Positions 37,469-49,585 of a stretch of 64,000 nucleotides of DNA are shown here, piece after piece (position 1 is the first letter of the stretch; every line of letters starts with the position of its first letter). The translations under genes and the position numbers were made by a program. This DNA is from Cantharellus purpuraceus (lineage: Eukaryota; Basidiomycota; Agaricomycetes; Cantharellales; Hydnaceae): assembly GCA_025174535.1 (NCBI GenBank), contig JALBUN010000019.1, forward strand, positions 186,001 to 250,000, given 5' to 3'. The notes beneath the pieces are model-generated. The model did no database searches, was not told the DNA's origin, and saw only the letters and a list, made by a program, of their open reading frames with translations.

Positions 37469-38690
37469 TCATGATGCGACACGAGTCATAGAGGTGTGAT
37501 GGGTAGGAGAGCCAGGAGCATATTGCCGTTTGAACATTTCGAGCTCTTCCATGAGTTTGCGGGCCTTCTCTTCAGCGGCTTTCTTTCCCTCTTCAGCGGC
37601 CTTCTTTCCCTCTTCAGCGGCCTTCTTTCCCTCTTCAGCGGCCTTCTTTCCCTCTTCAGCGGCCATCCTCCCTGCCGTTTGCTCCTCCAAAGCTAGTCTC
37701 AGTGGCATTTCCCTCTTTGGTCCACATAATCAATAGCTGAATACGCAATACTGATCAAAAACTCACCGTTCTGCGTGCAGACTCCATGTCCTCCACCCGC
37801 TTGGCAATCATTTCCTTCATAACTTCCCAAGCCGCTAGGTACTCTTCGCAAACCTTCGTTGGAGTGTCTGCTCTACCTCGCTTCATATAACGAGTTTGCC
37901 CCAGTGCTTTGAACTGGCCAACCTTTTGCGTTGTGTTGTGGGTGACATCCTCGAGTAGTCTTTCCAAGGGAAGATGCCTGTCCTTGGCAACCTTATCGAC
38001 CAAACTCTTCATTGTGGTGTAAATGATTTCGGTATACCAGTAGCACTGGTATTCCATGAGCTTGTAGCTGCGGTGATGGTCGTGTGCGACGCGGGTGAGC
38101 AGCACGGCTTCGGGTACTGACACGTAGTCCCCATGAATTGTGAGCGTGCAGCAGAGAAGGTTTCCCGGGGTTCTGTGGATAAAGTCACTAGTCCCGTCGG
38201 TGGAGAAGATAATGCGATCTCCCGCTGACAATGGTCTCTTCGAATTCAGAGACCCGGATGAGAATGCGAGTATATCGACAGCTGGTGACGCACGCGGCCG
38301 GTACTCTATGATAGACAGAGTTTCGGCCTCGGTAGATGGTTCATTGCGGTCTGCGTCTTTGTAGAATTCCAGTTCTATAGACCGACCGACCTCCTCTCCT
38401 GGTCTCTTTGTGTCGATGGTGCCGTCCATAATGTTTCGATCCACGAGAAAGGCGGATTTGCCAGGGGTCTCGCCAGCGGACTGGCATCGTTCCTCGACGT
38501 AAAATACTAGGAACTCATGGAATGGTAGTTTATCTTTCTTCCACCATTCTATGCGCTTAACAAACACGTTACCAGCGAGCAAGACTTCGTCTCTATTAGA
38601 CGCGACGGTCGGCGAAATGACCAAGCCAGAAATGTCTCTAGGGCCGTCGAAATGACCATTGAAAAGAAGGCCTTTATCTTGGGGTGCCAT
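37469..38690 (-). CDS. Unrecognised protein with charged repeat tail; founder of a local gene pair
   Basis: Two exons on the minus strand, 37767-38690 and 37469-37714, with a 52-bp GT-AG intron; 389 aa. I do not recognise the family. The N-terminal 300 residues look globular and soluble (IEWWKKDKLPFHEFLVFYVEE; LTIHGDYVSVPEAVLLTRVAHDHHR; MEYQCYWYTEIIYTTMKSLV), with no signal peptide. The C-terminal part is helical and charged, with four perfect AAEEGKK heptads coded by a 21-bp repeat, so a coiled coil or extended helix is likely. The ATG at 38690 (MAPQDKG) was chosen over an upstream in-frame one because similarity to the pseudogene at 42015-43042 starts there. A similar fold-and-tail plan occurs in many uncharacterised agaric proteins. 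Confidence 0.75.
37572..37663 (-). repeat. 21-bp coding minisatellite (AAEEGKK x4)
   Basis: Four near-identical 21-bp units, TCTTCAGCGGCCTTCTTTCC on the plus strand, inside the second exon of the unrecognised gene. The dead paralog lacks this expansion. Confidence 0.9.
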
Positions 38691-41600
38691 GTGGCTGCAA
38701 CGGAATCGATTGAGGAGGTCCCGGACGTACCAAGTCAAAAGATGGAGGGCAGTGGAATGCAACATCTGGTGAGACTCTTAAGAAACACCTGATAACATGC
38801 GGTGTGTGCGGGCACTAGCGCTGACAACACAAATCTGGTCGAGGTCGAGGCTGCCCAATTGCTGTATTATCTCGACCGTAGTATAATTAGTCCCTTTACC
38901 AGCCATGGCATCCTCCGCCCGTGGCCAGGAAATTGGCTGGCAAATAATATGACTAAATCACATTTGGCAATATTCTTCGTGAGAACTGAAGATAGTAGGC
39001 TCACTGTTTCAGCACATGAGGAAGGGTATTGAATCACACGGACCGAGGTTGGAAAGGGAGAAAAAGGAGCTACGAAGCCAGTGAAAACAAGTTTGTTTGA
39101 ACTACAGTGTCGCGGTAACACAAGCTTTCGGAGACCCAAACAATGACTCAAGTTGCCTCAAGGCCTGAAGCGCTTGACAAGGGTCCACACTGTAGGGTGT
39201 GCGGAGCTTTCCGACGATCGTTTTAATTTTGCTTGAGCGGAAGGTCCTGTAACGCGTTGTCTGATTGGCCTAGGATAGGACTCACGGCAAGTAGTATACG
39301 AATACACGCACATCCTCACATGCCGGAGGCCTGCACGTACAGGCATGCAGGTTATAGCATGTTCGCCTAGGGTCTCAGGATGCTGATGGCATGACGCACC
39401 TCGCAATGCGCACCAAGCACAACATCACGGCTCAGTCGCTTACATCGTGTCACAGGCCGGAAATCGTCCAGAAGCAGACGACCTCAGTTGTTGATACCAC
39501 ATCAAGAGAAGAAGCGAGTTCCATGCACCAATGCTGTGCCAAATTGCCATTGGGGAAGCCCCGGTGAGTCTCATCTATATCAGCTGGATCATGGAGCTAG
39601 GATTCCCTGGCGTACCCTTAGCGGGGTGACAAACTAGTCTATTGCCATGTGCATCACTGCTGGCTCTCTCGGTGACGCAGGTCCGGAGAATTCTTGAATG
39701 AGTTCTCTCGAGGTGTTCTGTACAAAATATAGAGTGTTTTTTAACAACCACAAGCCCTTAACGATTTAACGATTTTCTTCGCAGAGTTCTCTGTCCCTAT
39801 GCATCTCGCCATGCAAATGGATGAGTCAAACTTCTTTTCACGGACAAAAGAATTCTTAATTTGTCATTCGTGCCAAAGGTCCCTCCACCTAGAGCTTGAG
39901 CCGCTTCTTGCCTGCTGGCAACAATGCTCCTCCAATGACCACGATGCAAACCCCTTCTATTAGTTCACCTTTCCCTCGAAAGAGTACCATAGAGAAATCT
40001 CATCTCGTTGCTTACAGCACGGTGCTCTCGTTACCTATTGATGCTTCGTGCACACAAACCTCCATGTTTTGTTCACATCTCCGCGGTCTCGCCAGCTCTA
40101 CCACCATTATTCTGAGCGCATAGGCTAGGCGACAGCTGATCGCCATTCTGGGCCGGACACGCGAGGACCACACCGTAGGATAGCAGAGCCAAACCCGACC
40201 TCATCCTTTGCAGGCCGCCAATGAACCACTTCCCAATGGAAATCTGAGCATGAGTGCAAAATAACATCGCATACCTTTGAACTTGTTAGAATAGGCCATG
40301 CATCACACGATATATATGCAAACCAGTCACGGAAGATGTTCACTTCACGGCGAGGACATCACACGTCATGGCTTGCACGTCACTATCCCACGGTGGAAGA
40401 TTTAATTATCTATTCGTTGTAACGGGGTTATCGTCGGGGCTGTTATTGGTGGGCATGACTTGGCTGATCAACTAACGACACACGCGTTCGAATCGATCCA
40501 ATCTCTTCATAATAGGCCATGCATCTATCTGCAAGCCAATTGAGAGAAGCAATCTAATCCCATCGTGGATTCGACTGCGATCTCAAGCCGGCAAACTCAA
40601 CACGGCGAGACACAGACACGCCATGGCCTACTAGTGCATGCCTCTGATGTGACACTATCCTCCAATTTCTTCCTTTATCGCAGGATCTGAACAACGTCAA
40701 GGGTTGAATGATATAATTGCAATGACCTACACGTTTGAGCTCAATCTCGTCACAATAGGCCATGCATCATGTCATCATACATATACAAGCCATTCGAGGA
40801 GACGCAGCTTCATCCCATCGCGGACTCGACTGCAATCGATCACGGTCAATCAGCTGGACTGGGACACTTACCTACGTGCCAGAGGAAGCCAACGTCAAAT
40901 GTCCAATGGTCCAGGTATATGAGTTACCTGACACCGATGCAGACTCAGCATATATACTCGTCCACAACAGCCTCTATTATGAATGATCTATGGAGTCTTT
41001 CTGAGATGGGCTCTCCATAAAATATAAGGCTTACGATTTTCCAATCCTGCGTAATATGCAGCGAGCAACCCAGACGTAAGAATAAGTTTGATGTGAATTT
41101 ATGGAGTGCCCTACACAGTCCAGTATACCCCGCACTTGGCTCTGCTAGAGCTTGTCTTTCTCGACACACAGAAGAGACAGTTCCCTGCACCTGTTGAGCA
41201 TCTCCCCGCCGTTTGCGTTGTTGTTTTTCTTTATCAAACTTGTGATAAACCTGTTCAATTAGCCCAATTAGCCCAATTAAGGGCCCATCCATATTGTCAT
41301 ATAGTTATGCAACGAGAGACGGAAGAGCCTCGAGACACGTCGTAGGGGGGATTTTCCAATTGGTCACGTACATCCTTCCAGTGAAGTTTATGCTGAATAT
41401 GTGTTATCATGCTCGCAGAATAAGCAGCCCGCCCAGATACACATGGGTTGCGGCAAAGGACGGGTGATGCATTGATGATAGCAAAGGTGCACGCGACCCA
41501 GCGTGTTGGTCGAAGCCATCGTCTCCCTGGGTTTGACGGTGTGTCTGCAGTCACAATACAGGCATCGAAATGATCGTTTTGATGAAGCCAAGGTCACCAA

Positions 41601-42014
41601 GTGTGCTCTTGGGAAAGGGTGCAGGATAGTGTCTCGACGCCACTGGTGAAGCTTGAAGAACGAGGTGTCCTTGTGCAAGTTAACCACGGCCTGCCGCACC
41701 ACGTAGCATTCCGACAGGAGCGCTGGAGCGAGTGCTTTTGAAAAGCTTTCTCGCACTGATTCATTACTGCCGCACAACCTTTTGATAGGTTCGACTACGA
41801 CGTGTGAGGGTGTCTACGGGTGCACTTGCAGTATGCCTTGATTTGGTAGCAGCTCTAGCATAAAATGTGTCGCCAGCTCCTGCACGCATTTCATCACTTG
41901 TCTCTTACAACCTCGCAAGGCCTTGACGATGCTGCGTCCGATCCTCCAGATTTGGTCTTGGTGTACCCAGGTCTTGCTCTCATCATTCAGTCGCCACGAC
42001 GTGAAAGACGAGCG
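38691..42014. other. Gene-poor interval with DUF6535 relics
   Basis: No intact gene. Relics of a DUF6535 gene end lie at 40270-40845. Minus-strand reading frames at 41388-41777 and 41814-42035 are unrecognised and carry no splice support. Confidence 0.5.
40270..40845 (-). pseudogene. Three relics of the 3' end of a DUF6535-type gene
   Basis: Three copies, spaced about 240 bp, of a block that contains AATAGGCCATGCATC (at 40289, 40510 and 40753), read on the minus strand. The right-hand one encodes the end RLLEWLVYV followed by a stop, matching the end LLLDWLVYV of the DUF6535 pseudogene at 44936-46002. Bases 40696-40792 appear identical to the reverse complement of 45985-46081. The other two are more degraded. 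Confidence 0.7.
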
Positions 42015-43042
42015 TACTAAAGGCCCTCTTTTCAATGTAAACGCCGCCAGTGGTTGAAGAGACCTGTGTGGCGTCTCATACTCACCAGCCGTCGGAAGTG
42101 ATGCCGATGAAATAGTGCTCGCGGGCGACGTTAGACGTGTGGAATGGTGGAAGAAAGGAAATTGGCCCTACTATCACGAGTTTCTGGTGGTTTACGTCGA
42201 GGAACCACTCAAGTCCGATGGCAAGACCCCTCATAAATCCGTATTTGTTGTTGAAAGGAATGCAGCGGACATCACCACAGGCGACCGAGAGCCAGAGGTT
42301 GGTGGATCTATTCACTTGAACTTCTACGAGGACCCAGATGGTACCCTCACAACCAACCCACCCTCCGAGTTTCCAGGGCCCCAGCCCCGGGAATCTTCAT
42401 CACCGCTTGGAGACATACTTGCATCGGCTTACAGAAGAACAGAGAAAAGTCCACTGTCAATAGCGGATAGGTTAACATTCTCTACCGATGGCACCGCTCG
42501 CTTTGCTCACTCAAAGCCTGAAACAAAATATCTCTGCCGCACCCTCACGATCCACGGGGATCCTATATCGGCACTTGAACTCGTGCTCCTCACCCGCGTT
42601 ATACATGACCATCACCGCACGTACGAGCGCATGGAATACCAGTCTTTCTGGTTTACCCATGTCATGTACATGACGATCAAGATGCTGATCGAGGACACAG
42701 CTAAAGACATGGTCATAGAGACATCCGACCGGCAGTCGGGTTTCATGCCATATCTCACATGACAATGCTCAAGATCGGCCAATTCCAACTAGGAATTGAC
42801 GCGTATTATGTCAAACGGGGCGAACCTGACACTGCAAGGAAAATTTAGCGGCTTGGGGCATTATGAAAGCCACCATACGCATGCGTAGTAGAGGGGCTGC
42901 ATGTTCAGGCGCTGATTACGTGGGGCTGAATGCAAAGAGCGAAATGCCGCTAAGACGGGCTTTGGAGGAGCAAAGGATGGCCACTGAAGAGGCAATAAGG
43001 GCCACTGAGAAGGTGAAGAGGCGCACTAAAGAGATGGCCTGA
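42015..43042 (+). pseudogene. Dead paralog of the unrecognised gene at 37469-38690
   Basis: Translation follows the intact gene for most of its length: VEWWKKGNWPYYHEFLVVYVE, SIADRLTFSTDG, LTIHGDPISALELVLLTRVIH, MEYQSFWFTHVMYMTIK, and at the end EMPLRRALEEQRMATEE. Defects are an in-frame TGA near the start (the codon after AASG, at about 42050), loss of frame after the VIETSDRQSG region with a stop at about 42760, and loss of the AAEEGKK expansion. It is on the plus strand, opposite to the intact copy. Confidence 0.85.
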
Positions 43043-44935
43043 GAGTTGTAACCATCTCACGTCTGTAACTCCTGTTGCATCGTAAAGAGGACAATCCACT
43101 GTTGCCTAGCCCCAGAGGAGATACACTTCTAGAGGCCTGGCTTGTACCCCCATCACGTCTTGTTTACAATCTCCGCTTGTCCTGTTGTTTGCTTTGTTAC
43201 TCATTCTTTGGTGTGGATAGGAACCTGTTGGCAATTTGTTGGTAACTTATGTACCGCACTCATAAAGCCTTTCTAATCAATTCTATCTTGAACCATGCGT
43301 GGATTTGTATAATGATTTCAATTTAAATATGCATGTTATCCTACAGGCATCATACTCACTTAATGGCAGTGGCAGAAAGCTTCAAATCTCGGACGGAACG
43401 CTTTGCATCAGCCATCAGTCATTACTCTAATACACGTCGCTTCATGACATCTACCAGTGTGCATTGTCGATAATATGTTTATGTGCCTGCACCAAGACGT
43501 CAAGTATAATGTCGTCTAGCCGCAGGCGCAAGAGCTTGCGGCTGCTGCCTGGCATTTGTGTTCATGTCTCAATGTGAGGTAGTGCTCCCAGCATAAGTGA
43601 ATATGAGTCTCAACTTGCGTCCAACAATCCTAGCCTTAAAGAGTATTAGATGCAAAGCACCCGAGAGCGACTTCACATTGCTGCATGACATGGTGCCAGA
43701 CAACTGCAATTCACACCGCGCATTCCGGGACCACATCCGAACATGATCAGATCTTGACGCGCAGGGTCTTGTGGCTACGAACGCGATTCCCTACTTTTAT
43801 CGCCTCTCGATGAATCCTTACATCCAGAGGTCCTGTCTGACATCCAGCCCCCATCTGGATGATGCAAAGACAATGCACAACACAGAATGTGATACCATCC
43901 ATACTTGACGCAAGGTGAAATTGAACACAGCGTACGGTTTTTCCTCTACAGGCGGCGTCCTCGATCGAGTGCTGAAGGTGATTGCCTCAACACGGAAGTC
44001 GGTGTATTCACGGGTGTTTGAGAAGAACAGACAAGGAGTGGACAAACGATCAAATAAACACGTATGAAATTCCAGAATAGGCGAAGATATTGTCAATGTG
44101 CGCTAGAACAATATTTGGATTTGCTTCTTTCCAGAGATATCGCAATTGCAGGCGCTTACAAAGGGTATCAAGTCAGCCTCTGCCTTCGTTCTCAGACAAA
44201 ACCCATGGTACTAATAATAAGTAGGACTTTATTAATTCATTACCTGTGACCACATTGCGCCAGGGGCACCAAGGTGAAAGTGTCACACGAGAAGAAGCCA
44301 TGGAGAAGGAAGAGACTTTGGCAATAGGTCATTCATGGAAAACCATTAAAACAAAAAGATACTGCTGACGGGACGTCCTGGTGCTGGTTAAAAGCAGGAT
44401 AAGTCTCCTTATATAAGGCTAGAAAGATATCGATTCTTCAAACACAGCTTGAGTGCAGGGCTTGCATTGAGGGAAGCTGGTTGGCTCCCGGAACATCTGC
44501 ACGATGGGATATGGGCTCATTACAGGTCTTTTTGCGCCAGTGTCTATGCTAACTGAGAGCGGTTTATCCGATCGGCAGGATCTGGCTCAAGTTACTGGAA
44601 TGCAAGGTAGCATGTATGAAACGAATTTCCATGCTAGAATTCGGTTCTAGACCCTTTGTGATGCTGAGGATGCATGGCACGTTGATGCATGGGAGATCCC
44701 GAGTAGGAGGCTTGAGCGTTTGCCGGTGACCAGTCCTATCTACCAGTCCCCAGATCCACCTCATGCTGGAGCCGGCCGTGCGAGCAAGCAACGCACCTAT
44801 TTCCAAAGAGCCTCAGAGTAAACCAGCTCCCCAGTATGTGTACGCTTCCTGATCAATCTGTGATGATGACGATTGGCAGAAGCCACCCTCCAAGGTGTAT
44901 TAAATACAATGCATGACTCAAATTTTTTTCCCGCA
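43043..44935. other. Gene-poor interval
   Basis: Only short unrelated reading frames. It may hold the lost 5' part of the DUF6535 pseudogene, but no homology could be read. Confidence 0.45.
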
Positions 44936-46002
44936 CTGGGAAGGATGTACCCTCCCGTCTCTGGTCCGCGTATGAACGCGTAAACAGCATGACGATGAAT
45001 TTCGAGATGGACATAATGGTGAATTGGATGTCCTACTTATATTCGCATGTGATGCATTTTGTGCGTCGAACTGAACTCAACCACACATCGTTCAGGCTGG
45101 TCTATTCTCGGCCGTCAGCCCCGCTTTCATCGTGAATATGCAGCCCAACCTGAATCCAAGCCCTAGTGACACCGCGAACTCCCTGCTGAAGATCGAGGTA
45201 GCTCAAGTGTTTGCTGTACAGTCTAGTGCTGTGCAGTGGATTCTTGGGATCTCTACTGACACGGATATTGTCACTGCAGCGGCAGGAATGGTGCCGGAAA
45301 TTGAGTGGCCTACAGAGGACGACATAGTGGGGTGCTGGATCGGTTAAAGAGCCATTTCTATGCGTGCTTTGATCCTACTCGACGGATTCTTCCCCTCGCA
45401 CACACGGGCAGTGGCATGCTTTAAAGCAATGCGCTACTTTTACGCTGGACGAAATATATCCCCAACTCTCAACCTTTCCGTATTGGGAAGAGTGTTTTCC
45501 GGTCATGATTATAGCCATTACGAGCTACACACAGATGACGACTTCGACCTGGTTGGCTGTGCAGCAGTCTCTATGCCCCCGACACTGGACGTCACATCCC
45601 TTCCATTATCTGAGCGCATGTGGATGGCGCATGTGTTCACGCACCGCCTGCAGAGGGGTGACAGGAAGTCATATTTTGTCGAGTTTGTGATTGGTTTCAT
45701 CGAAATCTGTCTGGACTCGGAATCTCCCAGCCGTTTGGTGGCGGACTGTCTACTACTATCAGGCATGCTGATTGGCCTACAAATCAATCGGCCATATCTG
45801 GCCAGGCTTGACATGAGGTAAGGGTGTCTTTCTTCCCATGAGAATGACCTCACATCTATTCAGTAAAGCCATCGAAACACCTCGCAAATCTGTGATGGCT
45901 CACATACTAGGTATCCTTGTTGATGATATTCCAGTCCCGCCTCAGCAGGAGTGGCCTCAAGATGATCTGAAATTACTTCTCGACTGGCTTGTATATGTAT
46001 GA
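44936..46002 (+). pseudogene. DUF6535-domain protein gene, decayed
   Basis: Recognisable DUF6535 pieces in order: LWSAYERVN at about 44960; AGLFSAVSPAFIVNMQP and SDTANSLLK at about 45095-45195; then, after an internal deletion, WILGISTDTDIVTAAAGMVP; then HFYACFDPTRRILPLAHT; then AVACFKAMRYFYAGRN and a long C-terminal piece. It ends in LLLDWLVYV and a stop at 46000-46002. One intron remains readable (45818-45863). Frameshifts at about 45330 and about 45405 and the missing middle (including most membrane segments) make it non-functional. DUF6535 proteins are agaric-specific membrane proteins of unknown role. Confidence 0.82.
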
Positions 46003-46081
46003 TGACATGATGCATGGCCTATTGTGACGAGATTGAGCTCAAACGTGTAGGTCATTGCAATTATATCATTCAACCCTTGAC
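45985..46081. repeat. Inverted-repeat partner of 40696-40792
   Basis: The reverse complement of these 97 bases appears identical, on visual comparison, to 40696-40792. The repeat covers the last codons and the 3' flank of the DUF6535 pseudogene. Confidence 0.85.
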
Positions 46082-47771
46082 AGTGACAAATGCAGCGGGA
46101 TCAGCTTCGCCCCCGGAGCCAAGAGGCCGGCTCGCACCTAGCGGATAAAGTCGATGTCCCACGTTGCTGCTAATGCCATTTCACACTTCTCAAGAAAATC
46201 AGTCCATAACCCTGTAGTAGACTCTGAAATTTTCACACGGGACGACATTTGGTTGGGATGCCCATAAAGAAGCGATTGTCTCTGATGCCATTCGGACCGT
46301 CGAACACCTGCGCTGACGTGTTGATGAGACGAACGCGCGGGAAACATAGCAGGGAGGTCGAGTCGGGAGATAGCGACTTCTGCTTACGGGGGGGCATTTG
46401 ACTGGGGTGCCCATAAAGAGGCCATTGCGTCTGATGCCATTTGGACTGCTGGACACCTGCACTGGCACATTAATGAGACGAACGCGCTTTCAGAAAAGGT
46501 GGCTTACCTCAATAACAAGAACAGCGAGTCGGGAGATAGCATCGTCGAGGGAGAGCTGGTCAACGGCGCTGTCGCAAAGTCTGAGGGTGTCACCTGTGCT
46601 TGTTCTCTTGGTGTTCTCTCGATGTTCTCTTGATTTTCTCTTGATGTTGATGTATCGGTAATTGTCTTATGCTGAGGATTCCCCGTAGCATGAACTGGCA
46701 GAGTTCTTTCATCCTAGATGCAAAGTTGATCGTAGCATTAGCATCGGTCGGCCACGCCGGGACGCACACGAAACCATACTGTTTGTTATGCTGACCTCCA
46801 TTTCCAATTTTGTTGCTAGCTTTCGCGCGGTTCGCGCTAAGAGATGTCAAAAAACCGATGCAACAGCAAATGCTGAAATCCAGCCCTCTAGATCTGAATT
46901 TAAGAGTCTCAAAGTACTGTGTCAAACTTTAGCTTTCTTAATTGCATCATGAGTCAGACATTACGATGGTGTCATACCTGTGCTCCGAGTGCTTGATTGA
47001 TAAAGGGCGACATGGAAATATTCATGATCAAGCCATCTATTAAAAGTGGAAATATACCATAGCTAGTTCAGTCTATCAACTATTATACCTGTGCCGCAAC
47101 CAGCTGAGGTATAGGTACATGGTGAATGAGGGCTAGTGTGGGATATCTCACCTCAGTCTATCACGGTACGACAGTGGAAAGACTATATTAAACTTATGCC
47201 GTAGTTAGCTGAGCTGAGGCATAGGTACATGATGAATAGTAGCTAGGTGGGATATCTCACCTCAGTCTATTATGGTATGAGTGAAAGGACAGTGTTAGGC
47301 GCTTATGGCCAAATTACGTGCATTTTACCCACCGTTGTCATGATCTGTATCACTTACGGTGAAGTCCGTTCAACACTGTTGAGGGCGGTGTAATTATATC
47401 AGCGTTTCGTCTCATATTCCAAACAGAGAATTATGGAGGTTCGAGCCGTCAACTGAGATCGCAATCAGGGCCATCATTGTGCCAGAGGAAGCTGTTGTAC
47501 TTTATTCACACGTCTCACCGTGGTATTGCAGACGCCAAAACGATCGTCTAATTCCAGCACGCACGCACTGTGACCCTCAGCTCATCCACAGGAAGGAAGC
47601 TTCCTGTTGTCGAACGTTCTTAGCTAAATAAGTGGAATAATTATCCTGCTTTCACCACAACCACTATCACGTTACGCGTGATCCCAGCATACAACACCGT
47701 CAACGACGCATTCCGCCTCTACAGTATTGCACTCAATTCATCACCTCTCAGGAGCCTTTCCATCGCCATCT
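46082..47771. other. Intergenic region with a short tandem duplication
   Basis: No gene recognised. A diverged direct duplication lies at 46245-46490, and two similar AT-rich blocks at about 47095-47170 and about 47205-47285 (GTACATG.TGAAT, GTGGGATATCTCACCTCAGTCTAT). The right end is similar to the region upstream of DUF6533 paralog 1. Confidence 0.5.
46245..46490 (+). repeat. Diverged direct repeat, two copies of about 100 bp
   Basis: 46245-46350 and 46396-46490 share GCCCATAAAGA, GATGCCATT and ATGAGACGAACGCGC in the same order. Both can be read as a peptide of the type MPIKKRLSLMPFG / VPIKRPLRLMPFG, which suggests a duplicated fragment of an unknown reading frame. Confidence 0.75.
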
Positions 47772-49585
47772 ATGAACCAAGGCTTTATTACACTGATTTC
47801 AGGCCTGCGGATTAACAGTTATAACACGGGTACGTGTTAAGCCACCATATCATACACCCTACATGCCGCTAAACATGACAACTCAAAGTGGCTGCAACAA
47901 CGCTGCTTGGGTATGAGATTATTACGACATTTGACCAGGAAGTAAAACTTATTTGGCGGTGCGTGTTGTCGCAAGGCCCAACCCCAGTACCGCCGTGTGT
48001 CTAATACTCGGCTCTGTAAAGGTCACCTTGGTCATTTCCTAAAGTCTTGTATCTAAGCATACGGTACTACTCTTTCGTCTTCTTGATTTTGAATTTTTTC
48101 GGTATGTTTTTCCTGTCATGTGTGCCGTGATCTTTCATGACAGCATGGCAGTGTTTACCAACACCTCCCTGTCTGTGAAGGTCAGTTCACACCCACCCCA
48201 GGGCTCACGCTTCAAAAACTAATGCCTTTCTAAACAGTTGTATGGCGTCCAAGCTTCGCCCTAGCTTGCGTTGATCGGCTAATCACAATGCATAGCTGTA
48301 AACCATTCAATCAATTCCAGACATGGTAAGTCATAGCCATGTTCTTTTCCATAAGTCTTATTCTGAGCCCTCTAGGGGTCCCACCGCATTCGCTGAGGTA
48401 GTGGATTTGCTCATCATCGCTCGTATATGCGTTCTCTATAATCAAACGCGTCACAGTAAGTCGGGGTGGAATATAGGTTTATTATCTCACATATAATCAT
48501 GACAGTCAGAATTATCCTCGCTATGCTGTGGTTAAGTAAGTGCTACTGATTCTATTCTTGATTGAATTCTGATCTGTTTCATTGCAGCCCAGATTACTGT
48601 TCATAAGTTCGACTCCTTATTCTCTCTTCGGCTCTGACATGCCGTTATGAATTCCAGACTGTCTTCACATTGATCGGTCTTGGATTCAGTGGGCTGGCCG
48701 TTTTGCCAAATCCATCCCCAGGTCTCTTGTCAGGCTGTTTTAGGCCCCCAATGAAGTATAAGTTTATAATCAGTGACTGGTGTGTCTGTTTCAATCATAA
48801 CTCGAAAGGAGTACTCACTCGTTACAGGATACAGGCGTCTGTATTTCAAGGTAAGTAAAACCTCCACCAAGAGACATGCTGAAAAGTTCGCCACACGTAG
48901 CCATTTATATCAGCTTTACCTTGGTCAAGTTTTGGGAGTTTGCCCGGACTCTTGGCACCAAAAACATGACACCTTTACTTCAAACCTTTTTCAGGTGCTG
49001 TATTTCAACCTCATTTCATGCATGTCGTTGATGCTTGGAGACAGAGACGGAGCAGGTTATTTCTGCCTGTATGTTTTCTTTGCTGCTTTTGAATAATATC
49101 TGACATCAAATCAACGTTGCATTGTATCATAGGGTTTTCTGTGAGTCATGTTGCTCTACTTGGATTACATCCTACTAACACAATGTACCATAGCGGCGAT
49201 GCTTATGAACATCTTCCTAGAAAGATTTGGACCGCCATTACTCAGCACAAGTGGGACAATGTGAGTGCACGTGAATCCTTCCTTTTCCTAATATCCAGCT
49301 CACTGCAGTCAAACATTTATGCAGGTGGTTCATGTCAGCTTCTTCCATCATCGTATGTAGCCTTGTTATTGCCTCTTGCATCCCTCGAAGGTGACTATTC
49401 AAATAATGTAGGCATGCCGCATGGTGCTCAATATCCGAGACATTTGCACACCAAGCACTTCTCTTCCGAGTGAGGCTTGGAGTCTCAGTTTCGCGCTTGG
49501 TCCATTGGAGACTGGAAATGGCAAAAATCAGAAAGAACCAGATGCCGAACAACTAAATGAGCGTCGTAGCACTGCTCCTCAGTAG
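47772..49585 (+). CDS. DUF6533 membrane protein, paralog 2
   Basis: Seventeen exons: 47772-47829, 47889-47958, 48022-48101, 48152-48180, 48238-48239, 48296-48325, 48376-48455, 48506-48535, 48588-48598, 48658-48779, 48828-48850, 48901-48994, 49045-49068, 49133-49140, 49194-49260, 49325-49352, 49412-49585 (309 aa). Every exon has its partner in the gene at 34531-36305, and twelve of the inner exons have the same length. The DUF6533 signature reads LGYEIITTFDQEVKLIW, then WSFPKVLYLSIRYYSFVFL; later blocks are VVDLLIIARICVLYN, RIILAMLWLTQITTVFTLIG and ACRMVLNIRDI. There is no stop or frame break in the coding frame. Function unknown; it is predicted to lie in a membrane. The C-terminus is longer than in paralog 1. 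Confidence 0.8.

Noticed and set aside
40480..40505. tRNA B-box-like string (GCGTTCGAATCGATCC)
   Set aside because: No matching A-box or cloverleaf could be formed around it.
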